Translations under genes and position numbers: made by a program
In this document: piece by piece, positions 30,391 to 38,487 of the stretch
Numbering within the stretch: the first letter of the stretch is position 1
Layout: each line of letters begins with the position of its first letter
Assembly: GCF_000315625.1 (NCBI RefSeq)
Contig: NW_005434639.1
Span: 65,274 to 103,760 of the forward strand
Reading direction: 5' to 3'
Length of the DNA: 38,487 nt
Source: Guillardia theta CCMP2712
Taxonomy: Eukaryota; Cryptophyceae; Pyrenomonadales; Geminigeraceae
Notes under the pieces: generated by a model
Seen by the model: the letters and a program-made list of their open reading frames with translations, nothing else
Database searches by the model: none
What the model was told of the DNA's origin: nothing

Positions 30391-31255
30391 TCAATGTCCA
30401 TTCACAGTGAAGCGAACTCGCATACTGTCTCTCCAGATAAAAGGCACATTAGCGGGCCACCTACGGTGTGAAGCTCAGCGAAGATCATGACATGTGGAGG
30501 GGGTGAGTACGAAAGGTCCAAAGAAGGGGAGGAAAGAGAGAGGACAGAGGAAGGCGACAAGAAATGAGGAGAGGCAAGGGAGAGGATCAAGGAGAGACTG
30601 GGGAAGGACGAAGGGGAGAGCGAGGAGGGGATGAAGGAGAGAGTCTCACGGTATCATGTTCCTTCGCTGCGATCTCGGCACTCCTTTAGATCCTACGTCT
30701 CTCCTGCAGGCGTCGGTGAGGGATGGCCCGACCGTCCCCATGCAGCTCTCTCAGTCTCACCGCACGGCTGAAGCCTTCGGGGTGGAAGAGACTTGAACGG
30801 TTGAGACTTCTCTGTGATTCTTCTCCAGCTCCTCCACTTCGTTGATCTCCGCGATCGTCTGGCATGCAAGCAACATGAGGCAGGCGCACATGCTGTCAAG
30901 CGCCTTCACCTTATCCTTCCACGCTTGAAGCAAGACCTCATCGTCGATCGTTTCAATTTCAGGCGGATCTTCAACCATGTCGTAGATCTTCGTGAGTTCC
31001 ATGGCTAACAACTTTGATCGCTTATTCGCTTCTGTCAAGATTGACTCAACGTCCGTCCGCAGCCGCTTCAACCCTTGAGAGTTGTCAGAGGGTAGAAATT
31101 CAGGGCAGAATACTTCTCTCCGTACCTGCCGCATCGTCGGGCACTCCCTTCTCCACCGCTTCTTCAAAGCTCCGAACAAAGATGTCCTCCAGGCGAGCAA
31201 GCTCGGGGAGTCCAAGCGTGTTCGACTTGAGCCGCTGCTTGCTGACTGACTGCAT
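30391..31255 (-). CDS. Unrecognised helical protein, 188 aa
   Basis: Four exons join in phase: 31255-31126, 31073-30761, 30703-30650 and 30460-30391. The protein begins MQSVSKQRLKSNTLGLPE and is mostly charged helix, for example LARLEDIFVRSFEEAVEK, RLRTDVESILTEANKRSK and a Cys-containing stretch SMCACLMLLACQTIAEIN that leads into EVEELEKNHREV. It ends PWPANVPFIWRDSMRVRF plus four residues. The last two exons are short and rest only on splice words and phase; without them the frame would run on to a stop at about 30686. No signal peptide or membrane segment. A small subunit of a larger complex is plausible from its size and helical character, but I do not recognise the family. Confidence 0.55.
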
Positions 31256-32265
31256 CCTTTCTGGGTCAAAGCTTCACGGCTCCTTCACTGATGGCACTGA
31301 TAACACTCATCATCTTTCTATTCACAGAGGAGAAGGAGAATGTTGACAAGGAATGAGGAGATCATCAAAGAAACGTCAGGATAACTTCAGAGGCCTCAGC
31401 AGTATGAAGGCTTTGATCAGGGTTTGACTGTGCGGCTCTTAACTATCCCATCTTATCTCTATCGTGACATGGTGCCATCTGGTAATTCGAACATGTGGAA
31501 CAATACATCTCATCGGGCTCTCAGAATTTCTGTTAGCACTCGCAGACTCCTACTTTGAATGTCTGGTGACCTGGAATGTTGTCGAACAGATGTTCAACCA
31601 TGATTGCTCATGGCTGCCCTTCTAAGTTCCTCTCCTTCTCCCTAATTCTCTCATTGTTGCTCCTCTCACCCTGCTCCCTCCCTCTCTCTGCCTTCCCTCC
31701 CTCCTACAACCTTTCCTCCTCCCTCCCTCCTCCCTCCCTCCTCCCTCCCTCCTCCCTCCCTCCTCCCTCCCTTCCCCTTGCCCAGCCTTCCAGCATCAAA
31801 CTCCGACCGTTACATCTATGGCTGGGCTCCACAACGGCCCCGGTGTGCCCGATCATGGCCGCTGACTCAGTGAGAGGGGCCGGCGCGGCCGGGCCGGTCA
31901 CCGAGTCCGCGCTCGGCGCGGCCCGCCGGGCCGGTGACTGTGACCCGGTCGGACCCGGGCAACTAGTCACTCGGACGGTTGAAAGCCTCAGTCCGACCGT
32001 ACACCGGGCCGTGTCAACGTGTTCAGACGCCGGACGGTTGCGCCGCTTCCGCAGTGCTGGCCGCTCATCGGCTCGGTTGAGGGGCATATGCCAGGGCCTG
32101 CATCAGGGCCCCCCCGGCAACAGGGCCGGTAACAGGGCCGGTATCAGGGCCGGCATCAGCTGCGGCATCAGCGCCAGACTCGGAAGGGGATGAGGGCCGC
32201 TGGGATCGGAGGCTTCGCCGGATCAGGATCGGAGTTCTGCTGGTAGCTTCGGTCGTAGCGACGAC
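31256..32265. other. Divergent intergenic region with GC-rich island
   Basis: It lies between two divergently transcribed genes. From 31256 to 31620 I see nothing beyond ordinary AT-richer sequence. 31640-31790 is pyrimidine-rich with CTCCCTCC repeats. 31850-32205 is a sharply GC-rich, CpG-rich island (GCTGACTCAGTGAGAGG, GGCGCGGCCGGGCCGG, GTGACTGTGACCCGG). It ends in a short tandem repeat of about 12 bases (GGGCCGGTAACA and variants, 32105-32165). A 205-codon plus-strand frame crosses the island but is compositionally driven, so I do not call it. Confidence 0.5.
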
Positions 32266-34142
32266 ATGGAGGCGTCCAAGGTGAAGGCAAAACTTCATGC
32301 GCCCGCACTGCTCCTCCCCTCCTCCACTTCCAAACACTTGTCAGCTCTACCTTCCCTCCCTCTCCCCTCCCTTCCCAACCCTTCCCCTCCCTCTCTCTCC
32401 CCTCCCTTCCCTCTGAGGTGCGTGCACGGTTTGACCTGCATGGGATATAGGGAAGAGGAGCCGCCTCCGACCAGCAGGCGAGGAAAGGGCCCATCCGATA
32501 CACCGGCATAGTGATAGCATTGGACTCAAAATACCTGGGGATCACATCGAAAGAGCATGCGCTGAGCAAACAAGACGAGATGTCGACCATGATCGCTCAC
32601 GCCTTGCAGTGCGAGGTCAGTCATACGGTTGTGATGCATGCCTGTTGTGACCGTACAACTCGAGCAGGAGCAGTGTCAAACAGATCAGATCATGGTCAAG
32701 GCGGAAGACGACGCCATTCTTGTCACGATGCTCGATGCTGTCGGCCCTTCCGCCAAGTCAGCCAAGGTTTTGAGCCAGGAGCTGCTGATGCAAGCCTTCA
32801 ACCCGATGAGCGAACTCTACACGTGAGCGAGGACCCTGGAGGGAGATGGCGGCTGGAGGTGATGGCGGATGTCACAGGGTAGCCAAGGAGCTGTTCAAGG
32901 AGAAGAGAGGGGCGAGGAGTGAGGTCAAGGCAAGCCAGTCAGCGTCCATGCTCGTGGAGAAGTCAGAGTTGGATCAACTCTCTCAGCTCGTGAGATCACT
33001 GTTGACTGACGGTCGCACGAGTGACGCTGTCGTATGCTGTACCAACAGATGAAAGACGCGACTAGTCTCTCCTCCTTGATCGAGCTTGAAGTCAAGGAGC
33101 TGCGAAGTCAGCTGGGTTCATCTGTATTTCAGGTACGAGGAATGAGTCAGCGAGATATGAGATGACTTGACCTGATTGCTTGACAAGGCGAATGGATCTC
33201 AAAACGCTCATCATGGTTCTGATCTGCAGTCAAAGCTCTTGGAGTTTGAGAACGTAAGTTAATGTGTTTGTTTTGCATCGCATCAACCACCACCGTTGAC
33301 CCATGTCGACAGGAAACAGACGTCATGAAGAGGCTCGAGAGTCTTCGTGAGGTTTCTCATCAACAGAGTCAGCATCGCGCTACCATCTTGTCCCACTTCG
33401 AGCGAGCTCTGGTTCGCTGACGCTCGCCTCTTCCTGCTCCTGACCTGCTCCCCTCAGGCCGACACTCAAGCTGACCTCAAGGCAAAGTTCGCTCGCACGC
33501 CAGATCATCATGGCGACCGGACGCAGGAGAAGTTTGCATACTTCTCTGATCCGCGACACAACTCCAAGCATGAGACTTACCCGTCATTCTTCAGGTGAGA
33601 GTGAGAAAGCACGTCAGAAGTCGCTCTAGTCGTTGATGACTCATTGCAGCTCACCGTCCGTGTCAAACATCTCGAGCATTCGAAGGCGCCCCTGGAGCAC
33701 AGTAGAGGAAAGCAGCGAGCGGTGAGCATAAGATCTCGTGTCATGGTTGTGTGACAGACGGCAGGCAAATCTTGAAGGCCAAGTTGCCGTTCCGCACCGA
33801 GTGGGAGCACCAGCAGGACCTGGCTGATATCAAGCAGAAGCTAGACGAGGTCATTCCCTCCTCTAGATTCCACGACCGATCGCAGAAAGATTCCAAAGGT
33901 GACTCTGAGTTCACCTCCTCCCCGTGCTGAGCGTGTGCTGCAGACACGAGGCCGTCCAAAGATCCACATCGTGACCCCTTGCCTGATGAGAAGCAGGAGG
34001 ATACACAGGTACGAGTGGGAATGACCTCTGCGCGCTCCTTACTTCAAAGCAGGACGATTTCTTGCAAGTAGTCGATGAACGCGTCTCCAAGCTTCTAGGA
34101 GCTCTTGACTCAGTGCGAAAGTCTCTCTCCCCTTCCAAATGA
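32266..34142 (+). CDS. Unrecognised coiled-coil protein with 13 exons, 362 aa
   Basis: Exons 32266-32280, 32478-32615, 32668-32822, 32878-32989, 33049-33132, 33230-33253, 33313-33411, 33458-33594, 33650-33721, 33765-33849, 33886-33898, 33944-34008 and 34053-34142 join without a phase error. Exon 1 encodes only MEASK; exon 11 is 13 bases. An N-terminal stretch (KGPIRYTGIVIALDSKYLGI) might be a small beta fold, with a loose likeness to Sm/LSM-type strands. Most of the rest is predicted helical or coiled coil (VEKSELDQLSQL, LIELEVKELRSQLG, MKRLESLREVSHQQSQHRA, DLADIKQKLDE). The C-terminus reads VSKLLGALDSVRKSLSPSK. No catalytic motif, signal peptide or membrane segment is seen. A structural or scaffold role is possible, but function is unknown. 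Confidence 0.6.
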
Positions 34143-34483
34143 AAGGACGGCAAAATACGGCGATGTTCAGACTCGTCGCATGTCATGTGCTGTCAGACCT
34201 GAAGACAAGTTTTGACTCGGGGTGAGAGACTGGAGAGCTCTGGAGGTGCAACGAGCTCAAGGCCTCTGGTTGTGTATGGATCATAAGGAGGACGCTAGGC
34301 CTTGCTCTGCTTATCGGCTACCTCTAGATGCGTTAGAGGATAAGAATGCAGGACAACCGAGATCGCGCGTTCCTGCTGGCTCCTTGTTGGAGGAGGCAAC
34401 CTGCTTTTCCCCTTTCGTTTGATAAAAAGCTTTGAGTGTTTTCACCACCTTTAACTTGTATCACGACACTAGACTGAGGACCC
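34143..34483. other. Convergent intergenic stretch
   Basis: It lies between the stops of the coiled-coil gene (+) and the PP2C gene (-) and should carry both 3' ends. I see no gene, repeat or RNA structure that I can support. Confidence 0.5.
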
Positions 34484-34708
34484 TCAGTTAAACTGAAGCA
34501 CAATCGCCGCCGTGTCATCAAGTTTGCCGCCCGTCCATGACTGTCAGCCATCAAGAATAGACGTGTGAGGAGTAGAAAGTGATAAGACAGACGGTCAGGT
34601 ACCTTTCCAGCCGCTTGAGCTTCGAGTCCGTAAGGAACGACCACCTGGACAAAATATTCATCGCGAATCCTCCTCCTCCTCCTCCTCCTCCTCCTCCTCC
34701 TCCTCCTC

Positions 34709-34739
<31 letters not shown>

Positions 34740-36096
34740 GATGCATTACCAGCTCACCGCTACTCCGCCACCTCTTTCCCTTCTCCTCTCTTCCTTGTCG
34801 TTTCATACCTGTGGGTCTTCCTGCACCTGGCGAGCATAGCCGACAAGGGCCTGGCACATGGCACGTCAGAGCGGCAAGCGCTCATCCTTTCCATCTACTG
34901 ACCTGTGCCATGGCGTTGGGTCCCTGGCCCTCAGTAGCTTCGAGGAGGTCGATGATTTGACTGTCGTACACGTTGTCGTACAACCCATCGCTGGCGATGA
35001 TGACGATCTGCAAGCGAGGTTCAGAGTCCATCCGCGCACTGGAGATCGAGCATACGTCTCCTGAAGCAAGGGGAACACGGATTCTCGTAGCGAGGTCGAC
35101 GGTGTCTGTTTCAAAGCATCAGCTGCGAGCACCGGCAAGACGGAGGGGAGGGGAGAGAGAGACCTGGGCTGTTGCCTCCAAGTTGGAAGGGGCAGTTGAA
35201 GTAGTGCATCTGAGCTCAAGTCAAGCTTGTACAGGCACGCGAGACCTTCTCCTCCTACCTGCGGGACAGTCTGATACACCACCTTCATCTGCCCATCCTG
35301 CCCCTTGCGGACCACCTTAATGCCTTCAACACATCCGTCATGGCGGGAGATAGGGCGCGGCAAGGTCCCGCAGGATCACCTGAGTCTCCCACGTTCGCTC
35401 CCTTGAGGATGGTGTACCCTGGCTCTGACTTAGTGTCGACAGACACCTGGACGTCAAAGTGAACGAGGAGGAGGAGGAAGGGAGCACAGAATTCGCTCAC
35501 AACGCAGGCGGTAGAAGATCCTACGGTCAGGGCGTCGTTGAGAGCACTGTAGGCGCCGTCAAGGGCCACCAGAGGATCGACCTGAGCAGAGTGAGAGAAG
35601 GAGGTGATAGCCAGTAGCCTTACAGCCTTCTTCTGCTCCCTCTGGCGCTGAAGAATGCCGTAGGTAGTCCCAGAGAGCTGGTAGGAGTACAGATCTCCGA
35701 ACTCGCTCTTCTGAGCTCCTGTAACTCCGTCGAACACGCCATAGTCGTAGTCGCCCGCAAACCACGCATCCTCCATGGCGTGACGGGGGTCCGCAATCTC
35801 CGACACTCCCGCAGTCCAGGTCAGGGGGCCGGTGCTGACCGACGTGAGCTGGGGGGCCATGTTGGGAAGGTTCGCCTCCTCTGCTCCGATGAGCTTCTCA
35901 GTCGCGCTCTTGAAGGCATCGAAGAAGCCCATCCTGAGGGCGACGTGCCCCTGTCGAGACTCCCTGAGAGCAGGGCGAACGGACTTGAAGGACGCGGTCG
36001 ACTTGGCAAGCATGGGCGAGAGCCCATGAGGGGCAAGGAATGCCTGCGAATAGAGAGGACAAGGGGAGGTAAGAGAAAGACCAGGATTACTTTCAT
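34484..36096 (-). CDS. PTC7-like PP2C protein phosphatase
   Basis: Metal-dependent Ser/Thr phosphatase. The main exon runs from about 36043 down to the donor after ANVGDSG; later exons include VVRKGQDGQMKVVYQ, MHYFNCPFQLGG, the catalytic SDGLYDNVYD exon, ALVGYARQVQEDPQ, VVVPYGLEAQAAGK and the last, SWTGGKLDDTAAIVLQFN, ending at 34484. PP2C motifs are complete: EDAWFAGDYDYGVFDGVTG (metal Asp), ANVGDSG, ASDGLYDNV and the C-terminal DD. HYFN..FQL and the compact layout point to the PTC7/PPTC7 branch, whose members act in mitochondria or plastids. The segment MLAKSTASFKSVRPALRES ending LRMGFFDAF looks like an organelle transit peptide. The start is unresolved: ATG at 36096 joined through a 47-base intron gives MKAFLAPHG, while reading on from the same ATG gives a perfect signal peptide in another frame. 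Confidence 0.8.
34674..34739. repeat. TCC run followed by TAC run in a phosphatase intron
   Basis: On the plus strand about twelve TCC units are followed directly by about ten TAC/ACT units. The block lies inside an intron of the minus-strand PP2C gene. Confidence 0.85.
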
Positions 36097-37821
36097 GCTC
36101 AAAAATATCCACTCTGAATCCTAACTTGAACTTCCCTTATCAATACATCAACCTCGTTTTCATTCTCGAGTGAAACGTCACAAAATGCAACATCTCTTCA
36201 AAGTGCCTGTGCATTCCGAAAATGACCTCTACCCCTACTCATGTTCGCTTCTGTCTATGTATCAATATATTCTCATTCCATGATTGGATCCTCCTCCTCC
36301 TCCTCCTGGTCCTCCTCTCTTCATATCCAACAATTTTGCCGTGTTGTTCAGAGTCGATCAATGACAAATGCTAAGATGCTATCTATGACATGTTGATCCA
36401 TCTTCAGCCGCAACATTTTCATCATCACATCAAACAGAAAAACTTCTGACTTTCTTTCTACATCTTCATACCTCTGTTCTTGTCGCCATGGTCGCCGCCA
36501 CCGCCACCATGGCGATCTTTGCGCGGATCCCTGCCATCTTTTGCAAGCTATACCCCTACCCCTCCTCCAAACCTATTCCTTCCACCCCTATTTTGACCAC
36601 TTACTACCCCGCCTTCAGTATGGTCCCACTGACCCCATCGAAACTCACCCCCAAATCGTATGCTTATGTCAGGAAAAGGGGGGTAGTGCTACCCCATGTC
36701 AATTCACCCCCTACCCCATGAATAATTATAACACCGGTGATTTCCCTTCAAAGTAGTACTATAAATCTGTTGAGTACCCGTGTAATTTTATCAAGTACCC
36801 CAATATATTTACTACCCACCTTCTCTGTACCTCGCTTGACCACGGGTGGTTTTCATAGACTTGGTATGGGTAGAGGTTGACTTCAGATGATCACGGAGGG
36901 AGTATTGCGCACGGGTGGGGGTCACCAAGTTTTCTATCATAGGGGTATTTTCATATGAAAATTGCTGTCTAAATGAGGGGTGTACAAGTCTTCCTTTTAT
37001 GTGAGGGGGTAGGTGGTGAAAAATTTCCGAACAGGTGGGGTAGTGCTTGTGAGGTTTCAACGGCCGACACACAATGGAGGTGAGATGGGAAAGATGGGCG
37101 AGGATCGGGGGAGAGGCGGGAAGCAAGAGGAGGGGAGGAGAGGGAGGAAAGGGAGAGAGAGATACGGCATGATCTCTAGAGGAAGCGCAGTAGATGAGAT
37201 GAGGAAGAGATGGATGAATAGAGGAATCACTGGGTGGTTTGTACGTCGATGGAATAATCGAACCCATGAAGGTAGGAGCGAAGGAGCGAAGGAGGATGGA
37301 AGAAAGTAGAGGCAGAGAGATTCAGGAAGCAGAATGAAAGCGAGAGGTGGATGTTTGAATTTGAATTTAGACGGCAATCTTTACGAAATTTCCAGAGAAG
37401 TGACAATGACGATTGAGGTGGGAAAGGGGAACTAGTTGATAAGAAGGGTCGAAAACATTTAGAGGAGGAAGAGGAGCTGGTAGATAGCTGCAGAGAAGCA
37501 AAAAAATTGTTCTTAGCACTGACGAGGAACAGGATGTCGAAGAGCTGACAGATTCGGCCTGTTCGAAGATCCGAAAATATGTCCAGCAGAAGAGAGTGAG
37601 ACTTCAAAATGACATATGTTGCGTCGTTGATGAGATCGACTCTGGCGATCTCCTTGATAATGATACCAATGATGATGACGATGCATCTGTCTCTCCCTTT
37701 GCAACGATGATTTTGATCGCGGCGGTGGCGCTTAGAAGGGAGGGGGGAAAGGGAAATTTGTGCTATGAACCGCTGGAGTGATTGGGGTCGGGGGCTCCTC
37801 TTGAGCTGAAGGCTTCTTCAG
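36097..37821. other. Large intergenic region with strand-switching TACCCC/GGGGTA block 4
   Basis: From about 36550 to 36830 the plus strand carries C-runs at roughly 15-30 base spacing (TACCCCTACCCC, CACCCCTA, TACCCCG, CACCCCC, CTACCCCATG, GTACCCG, GTACCCC, CTACCC). After a small palindrome CCACGGGTGG near 36840 the same kind of words appear as G-runs (ATGGGTAG, ACGGGTGGGGGTC, AGGGGTATT, AGGGGTGTAC, GGGGGTAGG, TGGGGTAGTG) to about 37045. Purine-rich sequence follows (37080-37170). A possible internal exon of the neighbouring EF-hand-like gene starts after CTGCAG at 37494 (reads IVLSTDEEQDVEELTDSA) and could run to about 37700, but I could not fix its donor. 36097-36480 shows nothing else. Confidence 0.5.
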
Positions 37822-38405
37822 GTCAGGCTCGATCCTTTCTTCGAGGCCTACGACAGGCTGCGTCATCGCGCCATCACTCGCCCTCAGTTCTTGCGAGCGC
37901 TGAGCGCGGCGGTGAAGAACCAGGTGTACATCTCGCCGCAGGAGGAGGAGGCTATCTTTGCTTCCTTCTCCCGCCCTGATCAGATGGTCAACTATCGCAA
38001 CTTCTGCGATCACTGCATGCAAGTACAGGTGCTCCCTGCTGTTGCCTCCTCCTCCTTCCCCTCCGCTCCGCTCACATCCCTTGCTCGTCCTTGTTAGAGA
38101 GATCTCGAGAAACAGCCCTTGATTCAGCTGGCTGAGGACGAGGCCCCGTCGCGTATCCGCCATAATGAGCTGACGGACAAGGTAGCTTCATCCTAGTCCT
38201 TATCTCCTTCCTCCTTCTCCCTCCTCCTTCCTCCTCTTCCTTCCTCTCTCCTCCTCACTCCTTGGCTATCCTCCTCCTTCCTCCTCCTCCTCCTCCTCTT
38301 CCTCCCATGTTCTCGTCGACCTGTTCTGCATGACTGGCTGAAAGGACGAGATTTATTTCCACAACACTCTGCTCCCAAAACTTCAGCACATCGCACGTGA
38401 GCAAG
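37822..38405 (+). CDS. EF-hand-like protein, internal part only
   Basis: Three exons join in phase (37822-38028, 38098-38181, 38345-38405) and the last ends in a donor, so the gene continues past the right edge. The first exon reads DPFFEAYDRLRHRAITRPQFLRAL, then ISPQEEEAIFASF and MVNYRNFCDHC. This is the helix-loop-helix rhythm of the degenerate EF-hands found in ciliary multi-EF-hand proteins such as EFCAB6 (DYDRLR.G.ITR.QF). The loops lack several acidic Ca-binding positions, so calcium binding is doubtful. The second exon (QPLIQLAEDEAPSRIRHNEL) and third (DEIYFHNTLLPKLQHIA) are helical. The 5' end is not located. Confidence 0.6.
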
Positions 38406-38487
38406 GTGAGACATAGAGCGCAAGGAGGAGGAGACGGCAAGCTAAGCAGAGGATGCAGGACTAGTTGTCAAGAACAACTTCCTCGAT

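Noticed and set aside
31576-32193. 205-codon plus-strand frame
   Set aside because: Made of a CTCCCTCC repeat and a GC-rich island, both of which keep several frames open by composition.

Overview
The window looks like nuclear DNA of a photosynthetic protist with a secondary red plastid, most likely a cryptophyte close to Guillardia theta. This is inferred from sequence; no search was run. The reasons are: genes densely packed on both strands; many very short GT-AG introns (about 40-60 bases) plus a few long pyrimidine-rich ones; a protein whose presequence is an ER signal peptide, then a Phe-led transit peptide, then a twin-Arg lumenal signal; a ciliary gene (CFAP96-like); and a CHUP1-like plastid-positioning gene. 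A 100-base run of N (20709-20808) marks an assembly gap. Exon models below were built by hand from open frames, splice-site words and phase. Exon lengths sum to whole codons in each complete multi-exon model, except the Tudor/ARID-like gene, where two exon borders inside acidic repeats could not be fixed.

Layout. 1-199: last exon of a plus-strand gene. 258-6271 (-): one very large secretory-pathway glycosyltransferase-like gene, in which two long open frames join through a 167-base phase-0 intron; it ends in a GT49 (LARGE/B4GAT1-like) domain and its N-terminal part is internally duplicated. 6854-8353 (-): thylakoid-lumen protein. 8354-13135: accessory-looking region with a GGA minisatellite carrying a repeated CTCAGTGA word, GC-rich CGGCGCCG patches, and three nearly identical ~700-base cassettes, each with a TATA box and a small protein gene (103-107 aa); a fourth, strongly diverged gene of the same family lies between cassettes 2 and 3. 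13333-15129 (-): alpha-kinase. 16188-20363 (+): two-TM, polyproline protein ending in a CHUP1-like domain. 20904-21803 and 21984-25928 (+): two adjacent Tudor-like chromatin proteins, the second with an ARID-like region. 26197-27264 (-): NAK-family kinase. 28198-30053 (+): CFAP96-like ciliary protein. 30391-31255 (-): unrecognised helical protein. 32266-34142 (+): unrecognised coiled-coil protein with 13 exons, one of 13 bases. 34484-36096 (-): PTC7-like PP2C phosphatase. 37822-38405 (+): part of an EF-hand-like gene running off the edge.

The genes do not form a pathway, as expected for a eukaryotic nucleus. Several touch plastid biology (lumenal protein, CHUP1-like protein, possibly the phosphatase) or cilia and calcium (CFAP96-like, EF-hand-like). 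The parts that standard annotation explains least are the small-protein cassette family and at least four intergenic blocks (about 12.05, 15.3, 27.7 and 36.6 kb) full of spaced GGGGTA/TACCCC words, some of which switch strand at a centre.
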